From: Curvibacter sp.
Lineage (GTDB): Bacteria > Pseudomonadota > Gammaproteobacteria > Burkholderiales > Burkholderiaceae_C
Assembly (NCBI GenBank): GCA_003500955.1
Contig: DNQP01000267.1
Location: forward strand, 1-17,471
Direction of reading: 5' to 3'
Length of the DNA stretch: 17,471 nt
The notes beneath the pieces are model-generated. The model saw only the letters and a list, made by a program, of their open reading frames with translations, was not told the DNA's origin and did not search any database. Positions 8,116 through 15,433 of this stretch are shown here, piece after piece. Each line of letters begins with the position of its first letter. The first letter of the stretch is position 1. The translations under genes and the position numbers were made by a program.

Positions 8116-8769
8116 TCAACGCACGCTGACGCGCACCTGCACGCGCAGCGACTGGCTGCTGCTGCGCGTGTCGCGCCCGCCGCCGCCCAGGCCGGCGGCA
8201 TTCTGGCGCTGGTCCTGCACGTCTTCGCTGTCGGCGATCGTGGTCCATTCATCCAGCGGCAGCAGCAAGGTGGTGGACGTGCTGGCCTGCGGGCCCAGGG
8301 CCTGGCGGCCCTGGGTCGCGACCAGTTCCAGGTAGACCGTGTCGCCGCCCTCCCAGACCGGCGTCGCCATGAAGCCGGTACCGGCCTGGACCCAGACCGT
8401 GCCGGGCAGACTGCGACGGATGCCGTTTTGCACGATGAACTGTCGCAGGCGCAAGGGCACCGCACTGCCCAGGCTGATGGCGGTGGGCCGGCCATTGAGC
8501 ACCAGCACCTGCTGCTGGGCGCTGCCGCTGCGGCTGCTCTCGCGGCGCCGGGCTTCGATGGCCACATCCACCTCGCTGCGCCCGGGCTGCACACGCGCGT
8601 TCACATCGGCGGCCACGCGCTCGCTGCTGTCGCTGCGCCCATCGTCCTGGCGGACCTCGATCAGCAGATTGCGCAGCGGCAGTGGTGGGGGCGTCACCAC
8701 GGTCTGGGCCGACAGCAACGTCGGCAGGGCCAACAGCAAGAAAGTGCAAAGGCGGCGGTGGTGTTTCAT
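8116..8769 (-). CDS. Exported secretin-like protein, unknown function
   Basis: A 217-residue predicted exported protein. Residues 1-21 form a Sec signal peptide (MKHHRR, hydrophobic core, cleavage near LLSA/QT). The mature part is beta-rich: NLLIEVRQ (34-41), QQQVLVLNGRPTAISL (85-100), GTGFMATPVWEGGDTVYLEL (130-149), TTLLLPLDEWTTIADSED (166-183), then a glycine/serine loop and SLRVQVRVSV at the end. The last blocks recall the core beta domain of type II/IV secretins (ligand-free N domains and the rest of the pore are absent), so I call it secretin-like by inference. ATG 8769-8767 overlaps the Lrp-type gene stop by one base (TGATG) and has GGAG 6 bases before it, so translation follows the regulator. 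Function unknown; nothing here links it to a secretion system. Confidence 0.75.
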   Translation of the reverse strand: MKHHRRLCTFLLLALPTLLSAQTVVTPPPLPLRNLLIEVRQDDGRSDSSERVAADVNARVQPGRSEVDVAIEARRRESSRSGSAQQQVLVLNGRPTAISLGSAVPLRLRQFIVQNGIRRSLPGTVWVQAGTGFMATPVWEGGDTVYLELVATQGRQALGPQASTSTTLLLPLDEWTTIADSEDVQDQRQNAAGLGGGGRDTRSSSQSLRVQVRVSVR

Positions 8770-9293
8770 CAGATGCTCCGGCGGGGGCGTTTCGGGGCGG
8801 GGGCCGGCGCAGGCCGCGGCGCCTGCAGATGGCCCAGGGGCAGGGTGGGGCTGGCCTTGACCTCGCCCAGTGAAAAGCTGGTGTGCAGGTCTTTCACATT
8901 GGGCAGGTTGATCAGGCGCTGCAGCGCGAAGCTCGAAAAGCTGTCCAGATCCTGCGCCACGACCTGCAGCTCGAAGGTGCCGGTGCCGCTGATGTAGTGG
9001 CAGGCCACCACCTCGGGCAGGGCGCGCACGGCTTCCTCCAGCACGCGCGTGGCGTCGCCCGTGTTGCGCTCGGCGTCCAGGCGCACGAAGGCCAGCACGC
9101 CCAGGCCGATCTTGTGGCGGTCGATCTCGGCGTGGTAGCCCTTGATGTAGCCCGCCGTCTCCAGGGCGCGCACACGGCGCCAGCAGGGCGCGGGCGAGAG
9201 GCCCACGCGCGAAGCCAGCTCCGCGTTCGTGAGGCGGGCATCGGCCTGCAGTTCTTGCAGGATGGCCAGGTCGAATTTGTCGATCGTTTCCAT
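8769..9293 (-). CDS. Lrp/AsnC family transcriptional regulator
   Basis: A 174-residue regulator with an N-terminal helix-turn-helix (about residues 4-50: DKFDLAILQELQADARLTNA, RVGLSPAPCWRRVRALE) and a C-terminal ligand-binding/oligomerisation (RAM) domain, about 62-145, with ISGTGTFELQVVAQDLDSF. Such proteins usually respond to an amino acid and control its metabolism. I prefer ATG 9293: it gives the usual METIDKFD start and has GAGA about 10 bases upstream, whereas GTG 9299 would be too close to it. The gene is divergent from the indolepyruvate oxidoreductase gene, a pairing that suggests it regulates that gene in response to an aromatic or branched-chain amino acid (inference). Residues after about 157 form an unusual proline-alanine and basic tail (PRPAPAPAPKRPRR), beyond the usual 150-160 residue length. 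Confidence 0.9.
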   Translation of the reverse strand: METIDKFDLAILQELQADARLTNAELASRVGLSPAPCWRRVRALETAGYIKGYHAEIDRHKIGLGVLAFVRLDAERNTGDATRVLEEAVRALPEVVACHYISGTGTFELQVVAQDLDSFSSFALQRLINLPNVKDLHTSFSLGEVKASPTLPLGHLQAPRPAPAPAPKRPRRSI

Positions 9294-9436
9294 TTTCACG
9301 ATTCTCTAGCAATTTCCTTTCAAAAACTACGCTAAATCAGGCAAAGAAAGCAAAGACCTATCAGCGCATGCGGCCTACACTGCCCACGAGTTCTTCCTGA
9401 TACAAAACAAGGCCACGCGCCTGGAGACAAGTCCGC
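9294..9436. promoter_or_regulatory. Divergent regulatory region between lrp-type gene and oxidoreductase gene
   Basis: A 143-base gap, clearly richer in A and T than the flanking genes, as expected for a shared control region. For the regulator, a weak sigma70-like pair on the minus strand is TTGCTT (plus 9353-9348) and TAGTTT (plus 9329-9324) with an 18-base spacer. GCAAAG occurs twice, 9341-9346 and 9350-9355, in a 9-base repeat that an activator or the Lrp protein could use. For the oxidoreductase I see only poor -10 candidates (TACACT 9376, TACAAA 9401) without a convincing -35. GGAGA at 9422-9426 is the ribosome binding site, 10 bases before ATG 9437. An Lrp site is likely by context; no strong match to the E. 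coli consensus is visible. Confidence 0.5.
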
Positions 9437-12400
9437 ATGAACGCCCCCCTGCCCGCATCCATCCGCCAGGCCCTGGAGACCGTCACCCTGGACGACAAGT
9501 ACAGCCTGGACCATGGCCGGGCCTTCATGAGCGGGGTGCAGGCCCTGGTCAAGCTGCCCATGCTGCAGCGCCAACGCGACCAGCTGGCAGGCAAGAACAC
9601 GGCGGGTTTCATCAGCGGCTACCGTGGCTCGCCCCTGGGCAGCTATGACCAGGCGCTGTGGAGCGCCAAGAAATACCTGCAGGCGCAGAACATCGTGTTC
9701 CAGCCTGGTGTGAACGAGGAACTGGCCGCCACGGCGCTGTGGGGCACGCAGCAGCTGGGCTTCGCGCCGCCGGGCACCCACAAGTTCGACGGCGTCTTCG
9801 GCATCTGGTACGGCAAGGGCCCGGGCGTGGACCGGACGTCCGACGTCTTCAAGCACGCCAACAATGCCGGCACCACGCCCTGGGGCGGCGTCATTGCGGT
9901 GGCGGGTGACGACCACGTGGCCAAGAGCAGCACGGCGGCGCACCAGAGCGACCACATCTTCAAGGCTTGCGGCCTGCCCGTGTTCTTCCCGGCCTCGGTG
10001 CAGGAGATCCTGGACCTCGGCATCCATGCCTTTGCCATGAGCCGCTATGCCGGCGTCTGGGCCGGCATGAAGACCATCCAGGAAATCGTCGAATCGAGCG
10101 CCACGGCCATGATCGATCCCGAGCGCGTGCAGATTGCGTTGCCCACGGATTTCGAGATGCCTCCGGGCGGCCTGCACATCCGCTGGCCCGACCACGCGCT
10201 GGAGCAGGAGGCGCGGCTCTTCCATCACAAGTGGTACGCCGCCCTGGCCTACGTCCGCGCCAACAAGCTCAACCACAACGTCATCGCCACCGCGCAGGAT
10301 CGCTTCGGCATCATCGCCAGCGGCAAGGCGTACAACGACACGCGCCAGGCCCTGCTGGACCTGGGGCTGGACGATGCGACCTGCCGCCGTCTGGGCATCC
10401 GCCTGCACAAGGTGGCCGTGGTCTGGCCGCTGGAGGCGCAGACGGCGCGCGACTTCGCCACTGGCCTGCAGGAGATCCTGGTGGTGGAAGAAAAGCGCCA
10501 GCTCATCGAGTACCAGCTCAAGGAGGAGCTCTACAACTGGCGCGACGACGTGCGCCCCAACATCCTGGGCAAGTTCAACGAAGGCGATCGCGCCGGTGGC
10601 GAGTGGTCGCAGGCCAATCCCTCCAGCAACGAGTTGCTGCGTGCCAACGCCGACCTGAGCCCGGCCGTGATCGCACGTGCCATCGCCGGTCGCCTCAAAA
10701 AACTGGGCCTGGCGCCTGCGGGCAGCGACATCGCCGCGCGCCTCGACGCGCAGCTGGCCGTGCTGGACGCCAAGGAGCGCGCCATGCAGGCGCTGGTGCT
10801 GAACGGTCCGGCGGCGGACCGCATGCCCTGGTTCTGCTCGGGCTGCCCGCACAACACCAGCACCCGTGTGCCCGAGGGCTCGCGCGCCATGGCCGGCATC
10901 GGCTGCCATTTCATGGCCACCTGGATGGATCGCAACACCATCGGCTTCACGCAGATGGGCGGCGAGGGCGTGCCCTGGGTCGGCCAGCAGCCCTTCAGCA
11001 GCGAACAGCATGTGTTCGCCAACCTGGGCGACGGCACCTACTTCCACAGCGGCATCCTGGCCGTACGCCAGGCCATCGCGGCGGGCGTGAACATCACCTA
11101 CAAGCTGCTCTACAACGACGCGGTGGCGATGACGGGTGGGCAGCCGGTAGGTGAACGACCGGAAGGGCACTCGGTCATCCAGATCGCGCAGAGCATGCGC
11201 GCCGAAGGGGCGCGCAAGATCACGATCGTCACCGACGAACCGGAGAAATACGACGGTGTGCAGGGCTTGCCGGCCGGCATTGCCATCGAGCACCGCGACG
11301 AACTGGACCGCATCCAGCGCGAGTTCCGCGAGCTTCAAGGCTGCACCGTCATCATCTACGACCAGACCTGCGCCACTGAAAAGCGCCGCCGCCGCAAGCG
11401 CGGCACGATGGTGACACCCGCCAAACGCGTGGTCATCAATGAACTGGTCTGCGAGGGCTGCGGCGATTGCGGCCAGCAGAGCAACTGCCTCTCGGTCGAG
11501 CCGCTGGAGACCGAGTTCGGCCGCAAGCGCACCATCAACCAGAGCAGCTGCAACCAGGATTTCTCCTGTCTCAAGGGTTTCTGTCCGAGCTTCGTAACCG
11601 TCGAGGGCGGTCAGCTGAGGAAGAAGGCCAAGGGACAGGCGCTGTCGCCCTACACCCTGGGCGAGCTGCCCGATCCCGAGTTGCCCACGCTGGGCACGGG
11701 CGGCGCCTACGGCATCGTGGTAGCCGGGGTGGGCGGCACGGGCGTGATCACCATCGGCCAGCTGCTGGGCATGGCGGCGCACATCGAGGGCAAGGGCATC
11801 GTCACGCAGGACGCGGCTGGCCTGGCGCAAAAAGGCGGCGCCACCTGGAGCCATGTGCTGATCGCTGCCTCGCAGGAGGGCATCAGCACCACCCGCGTGG
11901 GCATGGCCGCGGCTGACCTCATCCTGGGCTGCGATCCCATCGTGGCCGCGGGCAAGGAGACCGTGTTGCGCATGCGCGCGGGTCGCACCCGGGTGGCGCT
12001 CAACGGCCATAGCACCCCCACGGCCGCCTTTGTGAAGAACGCCGACTGGCAGAACCCGGCGCAGCGCTGCAGCGCCGAGATCGCCCAGGCCATCGGGGCC
12101 GAGGGCCTGGGTGCTTTCGATGCCGATGCCATGGCCACCCGCCTCATGGGCGACGCGATCTACGTCAACCCCATCATCCTGGGCTACGCCTGGCAGAAGG
12201 GCTGGATCCCGCTGGGCCGCGAGGCGCTGCAGCGCGCCATGGAGCTCAACGGTGTGGCGGTGGAGGCCAATCTGGCCGCCTTTGCCTGGGGCCGTCAGGC
12301 GGCGCAGGACTGGGCGCGCGTGCAGGCCTTGCTGACGCCCGTGCAGGCCATCCAGATCCAGCCGCGTGAAACCGTGGACAGCCTGGTGGCGCGCCGGGTC

Positions 12401-13003
12401 GAATTCCTGACCGGCTACCAGAACGCGGCCTATGCCGAAAGCTACCGGTCCTTCGTGGAGCGCGTGCGCTCGGCCGAGGCCCCGCTGGGCAAGACGGCCC
12501 TGAGCGAGGCCGTGGCCCGCTATCTCTTCAAGCTCATGGCCTACAAGGACGAGTACGAGGTGGCGCGCCTGCACAGCGATCCGGCTTTCGGGCAGCGGAT
12601 TGCCGCCATGTTCGAGGGGGAGTACAAGCTCCACTACCACCTGGCGCCGCCCCTGCTGGCGAGGAAGAATGCCCGGGGCGAGCTGCTCAAGCGGGCGTAT
12701 GGACCGGCCATGGGCACGGCCTTCCGGCTGCTGGCCCGACTGAAAGGCCTGCGCGGGACGGTGTTCGACCCCTTTGGCCACACGGCCGAGCGCCGCGAGG
12801 AGCGCGCCCTGATGGCCGAATACCGGGCCTGCATCGAGGAACTGCTGGCCGGGCTGGACGCGGCCAACCACGGTGCGGCCGTGGAGATCGCGCGCCTGCC
12901 CGAGCAGATCCGCGGCTACGGGCACGTCAAGGCCCGGCATCTGGCGGCCGTGCGGGGGCTGTGGGCCGAGAAGATGGCGGGTTGGCGTCGCCAGGGCGCC
13001 TGA
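9437..13003 (+). CDS. Indolepyruvate ferredoxin oxidoreductase family protein, single chain
   Basis: A 1188-residue thiamine-diphosphate enzyme of the 2-oxoacid:ferredoxin oxidoreductase superfamily, predicted to oxidise aryl or branched 2-oxo acids with CoA to the acyl-CoA and reduced ferredoxin. Domains in order: the pyrimidine-binding domain (GYRGSPLGSYDQALW, GVNEELAATALWG), a CSGCPHNTSTRVPEGSRAM block (Cys467 on), the diphosphate-binding domain with GDGTYFHSG (531-539) and NDAVAMTGGQ (560-569), a ferredoxin-like cysteine region (672-716), the gamma domain with GVGGTG (764-769) and GLAQKGGATWSHV, and a long C-terminal region typical of the fused bacterial form. The archaeal enzyme splits this into IorA and IorB. 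GGAGA precedes the ATG by 10 bases. The divergent Lrp-type gene supports a role in amino acid catabolism, perhaps of aromatic amino acids; the actual substrate is not shown by sequence. Confidence 0.9.
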   Translation: MNAPLPASIRQALETVTLDDKYSLDHGRAFMSGVQALVKLPMLQRQRDQLAGKNTAGFISGYRGSPLGSYDQALWSAKKYLQAQNIVFQPGVNEELAATALWGTQQLGFAPPGTHKFDGVFGIWYGKGPGVDRTSDVFKHANNAGTTPWGGVIAVAGDDHVAKSSTAAHQSDHIFKACGLPVFFPASVQEILDLGIHAFAMSRYAGVWAGMKTIQEIVESSATAMIDPERVQIALPTDFEMPPGGLHIRWPDHALEQEARLFHHKWYAALAYVRANKLNHNVIATAQDRFGIIASGKAYNDTRQALLDLGLDDATCRRLGIRLHKVAVVWPLEAQTARDFATGLQEILVVEEKRQLIEYQLKEELYNWRDDVRPNILGKFNEGDRAGGEWSQANPSSNELLRANADLSPAVIARAIAGRLKKLGLAPAGSDIAARLDAQLAVLDAKERAMQALVLNGPAADRMPWFCSGCPHNTSTRVPEGSRAMAGIGCHFMATWMDRNTIGFTQMGGEGVPWVGQQPFSSEQHVFANLGDGTYFHSGILAVRQAIAAGVNITYKLLYNDAVAMTGGQPVGERPEGHSVIQIAQSMRAEGARKITIVTDEPEKYDGVQGLPAGIAIEHRDELDRIQREFRELQGCTVIIYDQTCATEKRRRRKRGTMVTPAKRVVINELVCEGCGDCGQQSNCLSVEPLETEFGRKRTINQSSCNQDFSCLKGFCPSFVTVEGGQLRKKAKGQALSPYTLGELPDPELPTLGTGGAYGIVVAGVGGTGVITIGQLLGMAAHIEGKGIVTQDAAGLAQKGGATWSHVLIAASQEGISTTRVGMAAADLILGCDPIVAAGKETVLRMRAGRTRVALNGHSTPTAAFVKNADWQNPAQRCSAEIAQAIGAEGLGAFDADAMATRLMGDAIYVNPIILGYAWQKGWIPLGREALQRAMELNGVAVEANLAAFAWGRQAAQDWARVQALLTPVQAIQIQPRETVDSLVARRVEFLTGYQNAAYAESYRSFVERVRSAEAPLGKTALSEAVARYLFKLMAYKDEYEVARLHSDPAFGQRIAAMFEGEYKLHYHLAPPLLARKNARGELLKRAYGPAMGTAFRLLARLKGLRGTVFDPFGHTAERREERALMAEYRACIEELLAGLDAANHGAAVEIARLPEQIRGYGHVKARHLAAVRGLWAEKMAGWRRQGA

Positions 13004-13121
13004 TTCCACAGGACGGTCGGGGGTCGTGAGGCCCCCGTACAATGAGCGGCTCACCTGCGCGGGAGCCCAGACCGGGCCTGCGGCAGGATTCATCCAACCC
13101 AGAAAACCCGTGGAGTCGACC
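13004..13121 (+). promoter_or_regulatory. Leader and likely promoter region of yajC-secD-secF
   Basis: A 118-base gap after the oxidoreductase stop. TACAAT at 13038-13043 is a good -10 hexamer; no convincing -35 lies 16-18 bases before it (the bases are GGTCGG), so the promoter is only probable. If used, the transcript would have a leader of about 70 bases. GGAG at 13112-13115 is the ribosome binding site for the GTG start of yajC at 13122. I see no small reading frame with its own binding site here. Confidence 0.5.
13018..13037 (+). terminator. GC-rich hairpin after the oxidoreductase gene, possible terminator
   Basis: CGGGGG (13018-13023) can pair with CCCCCG (13032-13037) around an 8-base loop. 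It begins 15 bases after the oxidoreductase stop. There is no T-run after the stem (TACAATGAG follows), so it is not a classic intrinsic terminator. It could slow polymerase, act with Rho, or affect the adjoining -10 element. Confidence 0.3.
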
Positions 13122-13448
13122 GTGTTTATTTCTTCCGCTTTTGCCCAGACCGCACCCGCCGCCGCACCCAGCATGCAGGATTCGCTGCTGAGCATGCTGC
13201 CCATCGTGCTGATGTTCGTGGTGCTCTACTTCATCATGATCCGTCCCCAGATGAAGAAGCAGAAGGAGCATCGCGCCATGGTCGAGGCCCTGGCCAAAGG
13301 TGACGAGGTGGTGACTGCCGGCGGCATCCTGGGCCGCGTGAGCGCGCTGGGTGACAACTTCATCAGCGTCGAGCTGGCCTCCGGCGTCGAGGTGCAGTTG
13401 CAGCGCCAGGCCGTGGTGCAGGTGCTGCCCAAGGGCACGATGAAGTGA
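13122..13448 (+). CDS. yajC: Preprotein translocase accessory subunit YajC
   Basis: A 108-residue inner-membrane protein that joins SecD and SecF in the accessory complex of the SecYEG translocon. It begins MFISSAFAQTAPAAAPS, has one membrane segment at about residues 20-42 (SLLSMLPIVLMFVVLYFIMI), then the family signature IRPQMKKQKEHRAMVEALAK and GDEVVTAGGILGRV in the cytoplasmic domain, ending VVQVLPKGTMK. I choose GTG 13122 because GGAG lies 6 bases before it and the family usually starts near the F-I-S-x-A-x-A-Q residues; GTG 13110 would add four residues and lose the binding site. secD follows after 92 bases. In many proteobacteria tgt and queA stand upstream; here the oxidoreductase gene does. 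Confidence 0.93.
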   Translation: MFISSAFAQTAPAAAPSMQDSLLSMLPIVLMFVVLYFIMIRPQMKKQKEHRAMVEALAKGDEVVTAGGILGRVSALGDNFISVELASGVEVQLQRQAVVQVLPKGTMK

Positions 13449-13465
13449 CGTGCCGCGGGGGTGAT

Positions 13466-13531
13466 GCGTTGAGCGTTCAGCGTTCAGTGTGAGGACCCCG
13501 GCTTTCCCGCTTACCGCCCAACGCCCAACGC
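13466..13531. repeat. Imperfect inverted repeat of GCGTT units between yajC and secD
   Basis: The left arm (13466-13487) contains GCGTTGAGCGTTCAGCGTTC, three GCGTT units spaced 6-7 bases apart. The right arm (13510-13531) contains CGCCCAACGCCCAACGC, whose complement repeats GCGTTG with the same spacing. The two 22-base arms match at about 17 of 22 positions in inverted orientation with a 22-base loop. It lies in the middle of the 92-base gap, which has no reading frame of interest. It may fold in the mRNA as a processing or stability element, or be one copy of a dispersed intergenic repeat. The secD binding site (GGA 13532-13534) comes directly after the right arm. Confidence 0.55.
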
Positions 13532-13540
13532 GGAACCCTC

Positions 13541-15421
13541 ATGAACCGTTACGCCCTGTGGAAGTACGTGATCATCCTGATCGCGTTGCTGGTGGGTGCC
13601 GTCTACACGGCGCCCAATTTTTTTGGTGAAGCCCCCGCCGTCCAGGTCTCGCCGGCCAAGGCGGTGCTCAAGGTGGACGCGGGCACCCAGGTCCGGGTCG
13701 AGGCGGCACTCAAGGACGCGGGCATCGTGCCCGACGCGATCAGCCTGGAGGCGGGTTCGCTGCGCGTGCGTTTTGACGACACCGACACCCAGCTCAAGGC
13801 CAAGGACGTCGTCGAGCGCGCCCTGATCCGCGACCCGGCCGATCCGGAATACATCGTCGCCCTCAACCTGCTCTCGCGCACGCCGGGCTGGCTGGCCGCG
13901 CTCCACGCAGCCCCCATGTACCTGGGCCTGGATCTGCGCGGCGGCGTGCACTTCATGCTGCAGGTCGATATGCAGGCGGCGCTGACCAAGAAGGCCGAGT
14001 CCCTGGCGGGCGATCTGCGCACCGTGCTGCGCGAGAAGAATGTGCGCCATGGCGGCATTGCCCGCAATGGCCAGACCATCGAGCTGCGCCTGCGCGATGC
14101 GGCGACCCTGGACGCCGCCCGCCGGGTGCTGCTGGACCAGTTCGCCGATCTGCAGGCGGTCGAGACCCAGGAAGGGACCGATACCCGGCTGACCCTGAGC
14201 CTCAAGCCCACCTCCGTGCGTCTGGTGCAGGACCAGGCGCTCAAGCAGAACATCACCACCCTGCACAACCGGATCAACGAACTCGGCGTCGCCGAGCCCG
14301 TGATCCAGCAGCAGGGCCTGGACCGCATCGTCGTGCAGCTGCCCGGCGTGCAGGACACGGCCAAGGCCAAGGACATCCTGGGCCGTACCGCCACGCTGGA
14401 GCTGCGCATGGTGGACGAAAGCGTCGAGGGCCGCAGTGCCGAGGCCGGTGCCGGCCCCGTGCCTTTCGGCGCCGAGCGCTATCTGGACCGCAACGGCCAG
14501 GCCGTGATCGTGAAGAAACAGGTGGTGCTGACGGGCGACAACCTCACCGATGCCCAGCCCGGCTTCGACAGCCAGACCCAGGAGCCCACGGTCAACCTGA
14601 CGCTGGACGCCAAGGGTGCTCGCATCTTCAAGGACGTGACGCGCGAGAGCGTGGGCAAGCGCATGGCTATCATCCTGTTCGAAAAGGGCAAGGGGGAAGT
14701 GGTCACGGCCCCGGTGATCCGGACCGAGATCGGCGGCGGCCGGGTACAGATTTCCGGCCGCATGACGACCACCGAAGCGGCCGACACGGCGCTGCTGCTG
14801 CGCGCCGGTGCCCTGGCCGCGCCCATGGAGATCATCGAGGAGCGCACCATCGGCCCCAGCCTGGGCGCTGAGAACATTGCCAAGGGCTTTGCCAGCGTGA
14901 CCTGGGGCTTCGTGGCTGTGGCAGTGTTCATGTGCATCTACTACATGCTGTTTGGCGTGTTCTCCAGCGTGGCACTGGCGGTCAACCTGCTGCTGCTGGT
15001 GGCCGTGCTGTCCATGCTGCAGGCCACGCTGACGCTACCCGGCATGGCGGCCATGGCCCTGGTGCTGGGCATGGCCATCGACGCCAACGTGCTGATCAAC
15101 GAGCGTGTCCGCGAAGAGCTGCGCAACGGCGCCTCGCCGCAGGCGGCCATCCACACCGGTTACGACCGCGCCTGGGCCACCATCCTGGACTCCAACGTCA
15201 CCACCCTGATCGCCGGACTGGCCCTGCTGGCCTTTGGTTCCGGGCCGGTACGCGGCTTTGCCGTGGTGCACTGTCTCGGGATTCTGACGAGTATCTTCTC
15301 GGCCGTGTTCTTCTCCCGCGGATTGGTCAATTTGTGGTACGGTAGCCGTAAAAAGCTCAAGACCGTGTCCATCGGCACGGTCTGGCGGCCTGACGGGCAG
15401 GCACCGGCCAAGGTGGAGTGA
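13541..15421 (+). CDS. secD: Protein translocase subunit SecD
   Basis: A 626-residue inner-membrane protein that with SecF uses the proton-motive force to help pull exported proteins across the membrane. TM1 is about residues 7-25 (YVIILIALLVGAVYTAP). The P1 domain follows, with the signature YLGLDLRGGVHFMLQVD (DLRGG 131-135), NRINELGVAEPVIQQQG and LPGVQDTAKAKDILGRTATL, and then the P1 head. The C-terminal five membrane segments lie at about 450-600 and include GMAIDANVLINERVREEL; Asp514 corresponds to the membrane Asp implicated in proton transfer in the family. Length agrees with E. coli SecD (615). ATG 13541 has a GGA 6 bases upstream and gives a normal N-terminus. It is followed by an 87-base gap before secF, which holds a small reading frame described separately. 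Confidence 0.96.
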   Translation: MNRYALWKYVIILIALLVGAVYTAPNFFGEAPAVQVSPAKAVLKVDAGTQVRVEAALKDAGIVPDAISLEAGSLRVRFDDTDTQLKAKDVVERALIRDPADPEYIVALNLLSRTPGWLAALHAAPMYLGLDLRGGVHFMLQVDMQAALTKKAESLAGDLRTVLREKNVRHGGIARNGQTIELRLRDAATLDAARRVLLDQFADLQAVETQEGTDTRLTLSLKPTSVRLVQDQALKQNITTLHNRINELGVAEPVIQQQGLDRIVVQLPGVQDTAKAKDILGRTATLELRMVDESVEGRSAEAGAGPVPFGAERYLDRNGQAVIVKKQVVLTGDNLTDAQPGFDSQTQEPTVNLTLDAKGARIFKDVTRESVGKRMAIILFEKGKGEVVTAPVIRTEIGGGRVQISGRMTTTEAADTALLLRAGALAAPMEIIEERTIGPSLGAENIAKGFASVTWGFVAVAVFMCIYYMLFGVFSSVALAVNLLLLVAVLSMLQATLTLPGMAAMALVLGMAIDANVLINERVREELRNGASPQAAIHTGYDRAWATILDSNVTTLIAGLALLAFGSGPVRGFAVVHCLGILTSIFSAVFFSRGLVNLWYGSRKKLKTVSIGTVWRPDGQAPAKVE

Positions 15422-15433
15422 GGGCAGAACAAG

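Noticed and set aside
7500..9300. A secretion-system locus suggested by the secretin-like protein
   Set aside because: No ATPase, pseudopilin or inner-membrane platform gene is present in the window.
8770..9312. Upstream extension of the secretin-like gene through the regulator gene
   Set aside because: That stretch is the regulator gene read in another frame; the signal peptide and binding site fix the start at 8769.
13110..13121. Alternative GTG start for yajC at 13110
   Set aside because: The GGAG binding site overlaps this start and sits 6 bases before GTG 13122, which also gives the usual N-terminus.
9332..13204. A 1290-codon open frame on the minus strand opposite the oxidoreductase gene
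   Set aside because: It mirrors the codon phase of a long GC-rich gene, has histidine-, glutamine- and arginine-rich low-complexity sequence and no family motif; it is a compositional shadow.
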